Part shown: piece by piece, positions 36,813 to 43,960 of the stretch
How the letters are laid out: every line of letters begins with the position of its first letter
How positions within the stretch are numbered: the stretch's first letter is position 1
Assembly (NCBI RefSeq): GCF_003236175.1
Contig: NZ_QKTW01000010.1
Location: 31,958 to 95,957, forward strand
Length of the DNA stretch: 64,000 nucleotides
Direction: 5' to 3'
From: Taibaiella soli
Lineage (GTDB): Bacteria > Bacteroidota > Bacteroidia > Chitinophagales > Chitinophagaceae
Program-made: the position numbers and the translations under genes
The notes under the pieces: model-generated
Seen by the model: only the letters and a program-made list of their open reading frames with translations
Database searches by the model: none
What the model was told of the DNA's origin: nothing

Positions 36813-37346
36813 ATGAAAAAATTTCTTACCGCAGTGATATTTGCGCTGGGCATCGGAACTGCCGCGCATGCACAATATGAAAATACTAAAATCAAAGTAG
36901 GCGAACCGGCTCCGGAATTGGCTTTCAATAATCCTACCGGCGAAACCGTTAAATTGTCGGAACTCAATAAAGGCCATTTTGTACTGGTTGATTTCTGGGC
37001 TTCCTGGTGTGGTCCTTGCCGCCGCTCTAATCCTGCACTGGTAAATATTTACAACAAATACAAAGACCAGAAATTCAAAGACGCCAAAAAAGGTTTTGTT
37101 ATTCTGAGTGTTTCACTGGACCAGAATAAAGACGCATGGTTGGCTGCCATTGAAAAAGACAAGCTGGTTTGGCCTTATCACGTTAGCGACCTGGGCGGCT
37201 GGCAATCCAAAGCTGCGGAAATCTATGGCGTTCAGTTCATTCCGCAGGCATTTCTGGTAGGTCCTGATGGAAAAGTGATCGCAAAATACATGACTTCGGA
37301 AGCGGCAGAAGCTGATCTGGAAAAGTTTGTTGCGAGCAAAAAATAG
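36813..37346 (+). CDS. TlpA-like secreted thioredoxin-fold disulfide reductase
   Basis: A 177-residue protein: signal peptide MKKFLTAVIFALGIGTAAHA, then a thioredoxin-like domain with VGEPAPELAF, the redox motif WASWCGPCRRSNP (Cys66, Cys69) and cis-Pro region GVQFIPQAFLV. I place the start at ATG 36813; a longer frame from 36723 adds residues without sense and overlaps the hydrolase stop. It should act as a periplasmic or secreted reductase. It follows the MBL gene by 64 bp. Confidence 0.88.
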   Translation: MKKFLTAVIFALGIGTAAHAQYENTKIKVGEPAPELAFNNPTGETVKLSELNKGHFVLVDFWASWCGPCRRSNPALVNIYNKYKDQKFKDAKKGFVILSVSLDQNKDAWLAAIEKDKLVWPYHVSDLGGWQSKAAEIYGVQFIPQAFLVGPDGKVIAKYMTSEAAEADLEKFVASKK

Positions 37347-37365
37347 TCTGTAAAAGCAGATTTTA

Positions 37366-37397
37366 TTTGGAGAAATATTGAAAATTAACTAACTTCG
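37366..37397 (+). promoter_or_regulatory. rpmE2 promoter
   Basis: TTTG (37366-37369), 20 bases, then TAACTTCG (37390-37397), one mismatch from TAnnTTTG. Confidence 0.6.
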
Positions 37398-37445
37398 CAC
37401 CTCGTTTTAACACGCATGGCCAAATCCATGCACAAAAGGCAATAC

Positions 37446-37697
37446 ATGAAAAAAGATATCCATCCGAAAGGTTACCGTCTGGTCGTATTCAAAGACATGT
37501 CTAACGACTACGCATTCCTGACTCGCTCTGCAACGAACACAAAAGAAACTATCATGTGGGAAGATGGCAATGAGTACCCATTGATCAAAGTGGAGATCTC
37601 TCATATGTCTCACCCATTCTACACAGGTAAATCTGTATTCGTAGATACTGCAGGCCGTATCGAAAAATTCAAAAATCGTTACGCAAAGAAGAAATAA
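37446..37697 (+). CDS. rpmE2: 50S ribosomal protein L31, type B
   Basis: An 83-residue ribosomal protein. It begins [18 protein letters not shown] and contains [21 protein letters not shown]. There are no cysteines, so it is the zinc-independent type B form. The start is ATG 37446 by alignment with the family; the ten codons upstream (from 37416) look like leader. A terminator follows 32 bp after the stop. Confidence 0.93.
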   Translation: MKKDIHPKGYRLVVFKDMSNDYAFLTRSATNTKETIMWEDGNEYPLIKVEISHMSHPFYTGKSVFVDTAGRIEKFKNRYAKKK

Positions 37698-37729
37698 GTT
37701 CTTCTTTTACAATACTTGCTTCAAGCATG

Positions 37730-37757
37730 AAAAATCCCGACTTTTGCCGGGATTTTT
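37730..37757 (+). terminator. Terminator of rpmE2
   Basis: AAAAATCCCG pairs with CGGGATTTTT, then TTTA. Confidence 0.88.
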
Positions 37758-37835
37758 TTATGTCTGTACCCTATTCTGTTGTCCCTGTTTTAAGCGAATT
37801 TTATCAACTTACAAACAACTACTATAACTGACCAT

Positions 37836-39038
37836 ATGCAGCTTATACTTTTTGACGACCAATCGCGCTTCGGCCTGATGCCTTTCACCAGAACCCGCCC
37901 CGCGGCAGATATCCGTTGTGGCATATTTACCATGCGTGAACGCTGGGAAAAATTGCTGGGACAAAAAAGCAGTTCCATTACTGAAGCTTATTTGCAACAG
38001 GTATTTCCGCCGGATGCAGCTGACGACAATCTGCTGGTAAATGGCGGCATCTTTGCTTCGTCAACCCTGGCCAATGCTATTAAAGCTCTGCAGCCCGAAA
38101 GCAAACTCGTTAAAGATGACACTATAATTGCTGCAAGAACTACCCGGAAAGAACTTTCTTTTGACGGACTGGCAGCAACACTGCAAACATTCTCTACCGT
38201 TTCTTTCGAAGAAAAAATAAACCAGTTAAAAAATACCTGGGATATTTTCTCACAGAATGACCGCGCAATCCGCGAAGATTTTGCAATCATCACAGAAGGA
38301 AGACAAAGCGATGTCATTCCCGAAGGTGTAACCGTCACCGGAAAAGAAAATCTGTTTATCGAACCAGGAGCAATCGTTAACGCCGGCACAATTATCAATG
38401 CTGCCACCGGACCGGTTTATCTGGCGAAAGATGCTGAAATTCTGGAAGGTTGTATGTTGCGCGGCCCGATTGCGCTGGGCGAACACGCCGTGCTGAAAAT
38501 GGGCGCTAAAATTTACGGTGGTACCACAATCGGCGAAGGTTGTAAAGTAGGCGGCGAGATCAGCAACGTTGTTTTCTTTGCCAATAGCAATAAAGGACAT
38601 GACGGTTATCTCGGCAATGCTGTAATCGGCGAATGGTGTAATCTCGGGGCAGACACAAACTGTTCGAATCTAAAGAACAATTATGACGAAGTAAAAATCT
38701 GGGACGAATACAACAATAAAAGCATTAAAACAGGCTTGACATTCTGCGGTCTGCTGATGGGCGATCATTCCAAATGCGGCATCAATACCATGTTTAACAC
38801 GGGCACTGTAGCAGGCGTTTCCTGCAATATTTACGGTGGCAATTTCCCGGAGAAATTCATTCCGTCCTTTTGCTGGGGTGGCAGTGAGGGTATGGTAACT
38901 TATGATTTCAACCGCGCGATGGACACTGCAAATCGCATGATGGGCAGAAGAAACAAATCACTTTCTCCGGCAGAAATCGAAATGTATCGCTGGATTTTCG
39001 AGCAAACTACCGAACAACGTAATATTTTCGCGAAATAG
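37836..39038 (+). CDS. GlmU-like putative sugar nucleotidyltransferase
   Basis: A 400-residue protein. The N-terminal half (LILFDDQSRFGLMPFTRTRPAADIRCGIFTMRERWEK) matches the Bacteroidota GlmU-like family, which lacks the usual GlmU nucleotide-binding signature. The C-terminal half (about 165-350) is a left-handed beta-helix with hexapeptide repeats (IEPGAIVNAGTIINA, GPIALGEHAVLKMGAKIYGGTTIGEGCKVGGEIS). Activity has not been settled for this family; sugar-phosphate acyl- or nucleotidyl-transfer is implied by fold. It precedes tpiA by 45 bp. Confidence 0.82.
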   Translation: MQLILFDDQSRFGLMPFTRTRPAADIRCGIFTMRERWEKLLGQKSSSITEAYLQQVFPPDAADDNLLVNGGIFASSTLANAIKALQPESKLVKDDTIIAARTTRKELSFDGLAATLQTFSTVSFEEKINQLKNTWDIFSQNDRAIREDFAIITEGRQSDVIPEGVTVTGKENLFIEPGAIVNAGTIINAATGPVYLAKDAEILEGCMLRGPIALGEHAVLKMGAKIYGGTTIGEGCKVGGEISNVVFFANSNKGHDGYLGNAVIGEWCNLGADTNCSNLKNNYDEVKIWDEYNNKSIKTGLTFCGLLMGDHSKCGINTMFNTGTVAGVSCNIYGGNFPEKFIPSFCWGGSEGMVTYDFNRAMDTANRMMGRRNKSLSPAEIEMYRWIFEQTTEQRNIFAK

Positions 39039-39083
39039 AATTATTCCTTTTCAAACAATATCAATCAAACTAACAATACAACA

Positions 39084-39851
39084 ATGCGTAAAAAAATTGT
39101 AGCCGGCAACTGGAAGATGAATCTCAACCTTGAGGATGGTAAAAATCTCGTTGCGGGCATTTTAGCTGGTAATCCGGCGCTGACAGAAAGCAAACAAGTA
39201 GTGATCGCTCCGCCGTTCATTCATTTGCTGCAAACAGGCGTACAAATCGAAAACCAGCAATACATTTCACTGGGCGCACAAAACTGCCATTTTGAGGCTT
39301 CTGGCGCATTTACCGGCGAAGTTTCTGCAGCTATGTTACAAAGCGCAGGTGTTCAATATGTAATTATCGGCCATTCTGAGCGTCGTGAGTATTTCAACGA
39401 AACAGACAGCCAGCTGGCACAAAAAACAGATCTCGCTTTACACAACGGCCTCAAAGTAATCTTCTGTTGTGGCGAACCGCTGGATATCCGTGATGCCGAT
39501 ACACAAAACGATTATGTTGCAGCACAGATCAAAGCAGGACTTTTCCATCTTGACGCAACTTCATTAAAAGATATAGTGATTGCATACGAACCAATCTGGG
39601 CAATCGGCACCGGCCGTACCGCTACTGCTGCACAGGCACAGGAAATGCATGCGCACATCCGCCAGATCGTTGCTGCACAGTATGGAAATGACGTGGCTAA
39701 TGATATGAGCATTCTGTACGGTGGCAGCTGCAAACCTGCTAACGCTGCCGAACTGATGGCTTGTCCGGATGTAGATGGTGGCCTGATCGGTGGTGCATCA
39801 CTAAAAGCAGAAGAATTTCTTGGCATTATTGACGCGATGATCAAATCATAA
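39084..39851 (+). CDS. tpiA: Triose-phosphate isomerase
   Basis: A 255-residue TIM-barrel enzyme of glycolysis and gluconeogenesis. Lys11 in AGNWKMN, His97 in IIGHSERREYF and catalytic Glu169 in AYEPIWAIGTG are all present, as is the phosphate-binding GLIGGASLKAEEF near the end. Complete; ATG at 39084. The tRNA-Glu gene follows 80 bp later with its own promoter. Confidence 0.97.
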   Translation: MRKKIVAGNWKMNLNLEDGKNLVAGILAGNPALTESKQVVIAPPFIHLLQTGVQIENQQYISLGAQNCHFEASGAFTGEVSAAMLQSAGVQYVIIGHSERREYFNETDSQLAQKTDLALHNGLKVIFCCGEPLDIRDADTQNDYVAAQIKAGLFHLDATSLKDIVIAYEPIWAIGTGRTATAAQAQEMHAHIRQIVAAQYGNDVANDMSILYGGSCKPANAAELMACPDVDGGLIGGASLKAEEFLGIIDAMIKS

Positions 39852-39883
39852 AAATATTTTTTCGATGAAAATTGCAGAAAAAC

Positions 39884-39913
39884 TTGCGGAAGTGAAAAAC
39901 TTGCGTACCTTTG
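39884..39913 (+). promoter_or_regulatory. tRNA-Glu promoter
   Basis: TTG (39884-39886), 19 bases, then TACCTTTG (39906-39913), a full consensus match ending 18 bp before the tRNA. Confidence 0.75.
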
Positions 39914-39931
39914 CAATCCAATCGAGAAAAT

Positions 39932-40003
39932 GGCGTGTTGGTCAATCGGTTACGACGCCTCCCTTTCACGGAGGAAGGACGGGTTCGACTCCCGTACATG
40001 CTA
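39932..40003 (+). tRNA. tRNA-Glu (anticodon UUC)
   Basis: A 72-nt cloverleaf. Acceptor stem GGCGTGT pairs with ACATGCT including a G-U first pair, as in other tRNA-Glu. The anticodon stem CCTCC/GGAGG closes the loop CTTTCAC (anticodon TTC), and the T arm is ACGGG-TTCGACT-CCCGT. No CCA is encoded. A terminator follows directly. Confidence 0.93.
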
Positions 40004-40004
40004 C

Positions 40005-40030
40005 AAAGTTCCGCTGAAAAGCGGGACTTT
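40005..40030 (+). terminator. Terminator of tRNA-Glu
   Basis: AAAGTTCCGCT pairs with AGCGGGACTTT (11 bp, one G-U) around GAAA, followed by TT. Confidence 0.88.
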
Positions 40031-40091
40031 TTGCTTTTCAGCCCAATGCTTATCTCAGTATATCTTAAATTAGATTAAGATATCTTCACAC

Positions 40092-40544
40092 ATGAGAAGC
40101 GATATTCTATTTCTTGTCCTGGCACTAATCACTGGTGCATTAATTCCGATTCAGGCGGCGACAAATGCCGCATTCAGCAAAAGCGTCGGAAACGCGACAA
40201 TCACCACGTTAATGGTACTTATCGTGGGACTTATCGGCATGTTTGTATTTGCATTGCTTTCAAGAGTTGCTATTCCCACCAGACAGCAATTAGCTGAGGC
40301 CCCCGGATATAGTTACCTTGGCGGATTAATTGTTGCCACCTACATTATCATGATCACGATTTTAGTACCTCGCATCGGCGTGGGCACTTCCATCGGCCTT
40401 ATTGTAACCGGACAGATAATCTGCGCCGTCGTCATAGATCATTTCGGTCTTTTTAAAACGACCGTACAACCTGTAAATGTTACGCGTCTGGCCGGCATGA
40501 TACTCATGATTCTCGGCGTGTACCTTATAATGAAAAGAAAGTAG
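40092..40544 (+). CDS. DMT-superfamily transporter (YdcZ/DUF606 type)
   Basis: A 150-residue protein with five hydrophobic segments. The opening LALITGALIPIQAATNAAFSKSVGN and the GTSIGLIVTGQIICAVVIDHFGLF segment match the small drug/metabolite transporter-like YdcZ family. Such short members probably work as dimers. Substrate unknown. Confidence 0.8.
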   Translation: MRSDILFLVLALITGALIPIQAATNAAFSKSVGNATITTLMVLIVGLIGMFVFALLSRVAIPTRQQLAEAPGYSYLGGLIVATYIIMITILVPRIGVGTSIGLIVTGQIICAVVIDHFGLFKTTVQPVNVTRLAGMILMILGVYLIMKRK

Positions 40545-40598
40545 TGCTGGTGGCCATTCTCCATCCTTTGCAAACGCTCAACAAATCGCACTCCGAAA

Positions 40599-41090
40599 CT
40601 AATTTTTATAATTGTGCAATATTACAAACTCGACCCTTCTATTCTGTTGTCGTCCCTCCTCAGTTGTGTTAGACGCCACCGGATTTTTAAACCCGAGTCC
40701 CCATGTAAAAATTCTTCTATCGTCTACATTGTTATAAACAAGCATCGCTTTGGCACTGTCGGCCCTTTTCTGAGAGAGATTTATGTTTGTACCTTCCCCG
40801 CCGACCGTATCTGTGTAACCGCAAACAAGAATTTCGGTTTCCGGATGCTTATTTAACGCGTCCGAAAACCGTTTGAAAGCGGGAAATACTTCCGCTTTTA
40901 TTCTAGCTGATCCAAAATCAAACAAGACATTGTTTCCAAATACGACTTTTACAGTATCATTCAAAATGCTTACTTCCGCTTCATTCACGGACTTCTTCAA
41001 GTCAACGTATGTTTTTCTCATGTAAGCAGAATGCTTACAGGAAAACAAAAACAAACTTGCCAATGCAAGGACCATACAATTACGAATCAT
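40599..41090 (-). CDS. OmpA-like peptidoglycan-associated lipoprotein
   Basis: A 163-residue lipoprotein with lipobox FLFSC followed by an OmpA-like domain. NVLFDFGSARIK, ETEILVCGYTDTVGGEGTNINLSQKRADSAK and EGRQQNRRVEFVI contain the residues that bind diaminopimelate in peptidoglycan. The ATG at 41090 is preceded by TTG-N20-TATTTTAG (41112-41142), one mismatch from consensus. It probably ties the outer membrane to the cell wall. Confidence 0.85.
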   Translation of the reverse strand: MIRNCMVLALASLFLFSCKHSAYMRKTYVDLKKSVNEAEVSILNDTVKVVFGNNVLFDFGSARIKAEVFPAFKRFSDALNKHPETEILVCGYTDTVGGEGTNINLSQKRADSAKAMLVYNNVDDRRIFTWGLGFKNPVASNTTEEGRQQNRRVEFVILHNYKN

Positions 41091-41257
41091 TTTTGTGATG
41101 TGTTGTGGGGACTAAAATACTTTAAGTTTCTATTGCATCCAATTCCGAATTAACCAACAAACAACAGATATTATTAAATTCTACCACAATATAATTTATA
41201 CATAATAATAATATGATTTAAGGAGAGCGGATTCCACAACCGACAAACAAAAAAATA

Positions 41258-41283
41258 CCCGCCAGGAAAGAATTCCCGGCAGG
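41258..41283 (-). terminator. Terminator of the HU gene
   Basis: On the minus strand CCTGCCGGGAA pairs with TTTCCTGGCGG via two G-U pairs around TTC, then TATTTTTTTG. Confidence 0.8.
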
Positions 41284-41349
41284 TTCCAGTTTTAAACGAA
41301 AAATTTACATTTCGACTAAGTCGCGCCCCTTAATAGAGGAACAAAATTT

Positions 41350-41628
41350 TTATTTTTTAGCAATTAATTCGGCGAAATCTTTGCCAGCCTTAAACTTAGG
41401 CGCACGAGTCGCTTTAATTTTCATCAGTTGACCGGTTTGCGGGTTACGAGCCATGCGTGCAGCGCGATCGGCAACAGAGAAAGTACCGAAACCAACGAGT
41501 GTTACGCGTTCTCCTGCTTTCAATGCTTTCATAATGTTTTCCATAACAGAATCCAAAACCTCTCCGGTTAGTGTTTTTGTAATGCCAGCGTCTTTAGAGA
41601 CTTTGTCGATAAGTTTTCCTTTGTTCAT
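41350..41628 (-). CDS. HU-family DNA-binding protein
   Basis: A 92-residue histone-like protein. It has the N-terminal helices (NKGKLIDKVSKDAGITKTLTGEVLDSV), GERVTLVGFGTFSVADRAARMARNPQTG and the C-terminal APKFKAGKDFAELI. The DNA-bending beta arms and the Pro-containing arm tip (ARNPQTG) are intact. It acts as a nucleoid organiser and is transcribed alone. Confidence 0.95.
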   Translation of the reverse strand: MNKGKLIDKVSKDAGITKTLTGEVLDSVMENIMKALKAGERVTLVGFGTFSVADRAARMARNPQTGQLMKIKATRAPKFKAGKDFAELIAKK

Positions 41629-41727
41629 TTGGTTATTGTTTTAACGATCATTAATTTATATATCAATTTCCGGGCCAATCTTGCCAGCCTGCGCCATATT
41701 TAAAAACGCTATAGCTAAGTGCCCATT

Positions 41728-42084
41728 TTAGAGATTCATAATTTCGTAGAATCGATCAGGAAGATTACCATTTTCATCATACCATTCCGGCAGGCAGTAA
41801 AATCCCTTTCTTCTGGAATTATAATGCAAGCAAATCCATTCACGTTTGCATGCGTGAAAAATCTGAGTCGTATAGTAAACACGTCTGTCTGTACTTTTTT
41901 CTGCAACCGGAAAATCCGTTTCAAGCAAATCGATCAGCTGTTCTGTCGACAAAGGCAGCGCCTGCCTTGCAAGTGCAGTGGCAATTTTCTGCCCCCAACC
42001 AAGTCTTCCGTCAGACCTGATGTTTTTTCGGTTAGTTAGATTGCTTTCGTTCGGGATACTATTGAATCTATTCATTACCCTCAT
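41728..42084 (-). CDS. Hypothetical protein, 118 aa
   Basis: I do not recognise it. It is soluble, rich in basic residues, with a possible helix-turn-helix-like middle (GQKIATALARQALPLSTEQLIDLLET) and an aromatic C-terminal end (GFYCLPEWYDENGNLPDRF). The ATG at 42084 is clean. It is isolated between HU and a secreted protein and could be a small DNA-binding protein, but that is only a guess from the pattern. Confidence 0.5.
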   Translation of the reverse strand: MRVMNRFNSIPNESNLTNRKNIRSDGRLGWGQKIATALARQALPLSTEQLIDLLETDFPVAEKSTDRRVYYTTQIFHACKREWICLHYNSRRKGFYCLPEWYDENGNLPDRFYEIMNL

Positions 42085-42266
42085 CTCTATTCTGTTTGTA
42101 TTATCACACTTCTAAGAGCCTACTAAATCAATAACCGTGCCAATTTTAAAACACACGCATATTAATCAGCAAATCAAACAATTAGGGAAATAAAATCTTT
42201 TTTAAGCCTTTCTTTTGATAAAAAACGGCATGAAAAATGCTATGTACTAAGTGAAAAACTTTAGAA

Positions 42267-42833
42267 ATGAAAAGAATCATTGCTTGTATGGCGCTCATTG
42301 CGGCCGGAAGCCAATGCGTAATGGCGCAGGATGTAAAAGAAACCACTGTAAGTTTTATGAAAGCAGATCATGCAGCATTTAGCGGCAGCTATAACTATCC
42401 AAAATCTATGGTAGAAAAAGTACTTGCCGACCGTCTCGCAGCAACAGGTCTCGATCATGGAAAGTCTACAAGCGGTTTCAAGAGATATTCAGAAACAATC
42501 TGGACCGGCATCACAGATACCAAAGGCGACATTTATACAAAGGTATCAGGGTCGAAGAAAAATGCGGTGGTTTATGTACTTATCTCAAAAGGCTATGACA
42601 ATTTTATCAGCAGTACAACAGATTCGGGGACGGCTGCCAAAACCAAAGATTTTTTGGTTGGTCTGGAGAAAGATATCAGCGCTTACCAACAGCAACTAAT
42701 TTTAGAGGAACGGCAAAAAGAACTGGCCAAACAGGAAAAGAAAGAACAGGATTTACAAAAGAAATTGGACAAGCAAAGTCTAGAGCTACAAAAAGCCCAA
42801 TCCGCGTTAGATGCGACGAAGTCTAAATCATAA
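42267..42833 (+). CDS. Secreted protein with coiled-coil C-terminus, hypothetical
   Basis: A 188-residue protein with signal peptide MKRIIACMALIAAGSQCVMAQ. A mixed domain follows (about 22-135) and then a charged coiled coil (ILEERQKELAKQEKKEQDLQK, LDKQSLELQKAQSALDATKSKS, about 140-188). No family recognised. A terminator follows immediately. Confidence 0.7.
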   Translation: MKRIIACMALIAAGSQCVMAQDVKETTVSFMKADHAAFSGSYNYPKSMVEKVLADRLAATGLDHGKSTSGFKRYSETIWTGITDTKGDIYTKVSGSKKNAVVYVLISKGYDNFISSTTDSGTAAKTKDFLVGLEKDISAYQQQLILEERQKELAKQEKKEQDLQKKLDKQSLELQKAQSALDATKSKS

Positions 42834-42847
42834 TTTACAGCCAAACG

Positions 42848-42875
42848 AAAAGCTGCTCAAGTATGGGCAGCTTTT
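42848..42875 (+). terminator. Terminator of the coiled-coil protein gene
   Basis: AAAAGCTGCTC pairs with GGGCAGCTTTT (one G-U), then TATTT. Confidence 0.85.
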
Positions 42876-42947
42876 TATTTAATGACTTTTTTTAGCTGAA
42901 AAAAATACGGTGAAATGAACTTATAATCCATTACTACAACCTACCAT

Positions 42948-43166
42948 TCAACGGTCATCACATTTGTATTCCAAAATGTCGCCGGGTTGACAATCGAGCA
43001 CTTTACAAATAGCTTCCAGCGTAGAAAAGCGGATTGCTTTTCCTTTGCTTTGTTTGAGTATAGATAGATTGACATTAGACACTCCTACCCGCTCTGATAA
43101 TTCTGTAAGACTCATTTTCCGTTTCGCCATCATCACATCCAGATTTACAATTATTGCCATTTCCAT
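42948..43166 (-). CDS. Xre-type HTH transcriptional regulator
   Basis: A 72-residue helix-turn-helix protein (HTH_26-like): LTELSERVGVSNVNLSILKQSKGKAIRFSTLEAICKVLDCQPGDILEY. It starts 9 bp after the membrane-protein gene upstream in the same operon. A near-perfect 19-bp palindrome (43751-43769) by the operon promoter is a plausible binding site, giving autoregulation (inference). Confidence 0.85.
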   Translation of the reverse strand: MEMAIIVNLDVMMAKRKMSLTELSERVGVSNVNLSILKQSKGKAIRFSTLEAICKVLDCQPGDILEYKCDDR

Positions 43167-43175
43167 ACTTGTGTT

Positions 43176-43679
43176 TTAGATAATCAGTGAATTTTCGAAA
43201 GTTTCCATCATGTGCTCATAATTGCGTTCGTTCTTTCCCCAGGAGATAATCCCGAAAATGCAAACCGAGCAAAAATCAACTTTGGTGGTTCCGTTTTCTT
43301 CATGCAGTTTGATATAAATATTTTCTCCCCAGGAAGACATCGTCGCTTTAGAAGTAGCAAACAAATCACCAGATACTTTATCGGCATGTCGAACCTTGAA
43401 ACCTGCTTCTGACAAAACTTCCGCCATTTTATCAACTAAAATATCTTTAGGAAGATCGAATTCTTTCTGATGTTTGACTTTACTGGTAAAAATATTGTAC
43501 CTGCTGGTAAAATAAGGTTTGAAATAAAAATTGCCGCGCACAAATACGCTGAAGAATAAAAGACAGCCCATCACAGCTCCAATGATATAGAACGTCTGTT
43601 GAGATTTTGCCGAAATGAACATTATTGCGGCCATGTAGACAATGAAAAAAATAAGGTTTGATGCTTTTCCTTTTTTCAT
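43176..43679 (-). CDS. Small membrane protein, partner of the HTH regulator
   Basis: A 167-residue protein with two hydrophobic segments (about 8-24 and 29-47) and a soluble C-terminal domain (SKVKHQKEFDLPKDILVDKMAEVLSEAGF). No family recognised with confidence. Pairs of a small membrane protein and an HTH_26 regulator are common in Bacteroidota and resemble the DUF2975-HTH arrangement, though this protein is not clearly DUF2975. Confidence 0.7.
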   Translation of the reverse strand: MKKGKASNLIFFIVYMAAIMFISAKSQQTFYIIGAVMGCLLFFSVFVRGNFYFKPYFTSRYNIFTSKVKHQKEFDLPKDILVDKMAEVLSEAGFKVRHADKVSGDLFATSKATMSSWGENIYIKLHEENGTTKVDFCSVCIFGIISWGKNERNYEHMMETFENSLII

Positions 43680-43714
43680 AAAAATTGATGTTTTGTTTTT
43701 TGTAGGATTTGAGA

Positions 43715-43744
43715 CAAATGTAAAACAAGAAAAATGAAAAGCAA
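43715..43744 (-). promoter_or_regulatory. Promoter of the membrane protein/HTH operon
   Basis: Minus strand TTG (43744-43742), 19 bases, then TACATTTG (43722-43715), an exact consensus match. Confidence 0.75.
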
Positions 43745-43750
43745 CTATTT

Positions 43751-43769
43751 ATTATCGATAATCGATAAT
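43751..43769. promoter_or_regulatory. 19-bp palindrome, likely operator
   Basis: ATTATCGATAATCGATAAT is perfectly palindromic around a central base, with ATCGAT twice. It lies 7 bp upstream of the -33 element of the HTH operon. Confidence 0.75.
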
Positions 43770-43907
43770 TTTTTACCCAAAATCGTTCAAACTTCTTTTG
43801 AGTTGTGAGTTCAATCGATCCAAAATAAGGGGTTGAGCAAATCAGACATCTGAGATCGCAAAACCAGCTTCATCGGTGCTTCAACAATGCTAAGGCCATA
43901 AAATAAA

Positions 43908-43937
43908 GCCGCCCTGCACGGAATTGTGCAGAGCGGC
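43908..43937 (-). terminator. Terminator of the beta-helix/Ig protein gene
   Basis: GCCGC plus CTGCAC pair with GTGCAG plus GCGGC around a small loop with a one-base bulge. The minus strand then has TTTATTTTAT. Confidence 0.8.
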
Positions 43938-43960
43938 GATGCATTTAAACCCAGAGATAT

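Noticed and set aside
40645-40675. CGTCGTCCCTCCTC block resembling the dispersed repeat
   Set aside because: It codes for the conserved EEGRQQNRR motif of the OmpA domain, so the likeness is coincidental.
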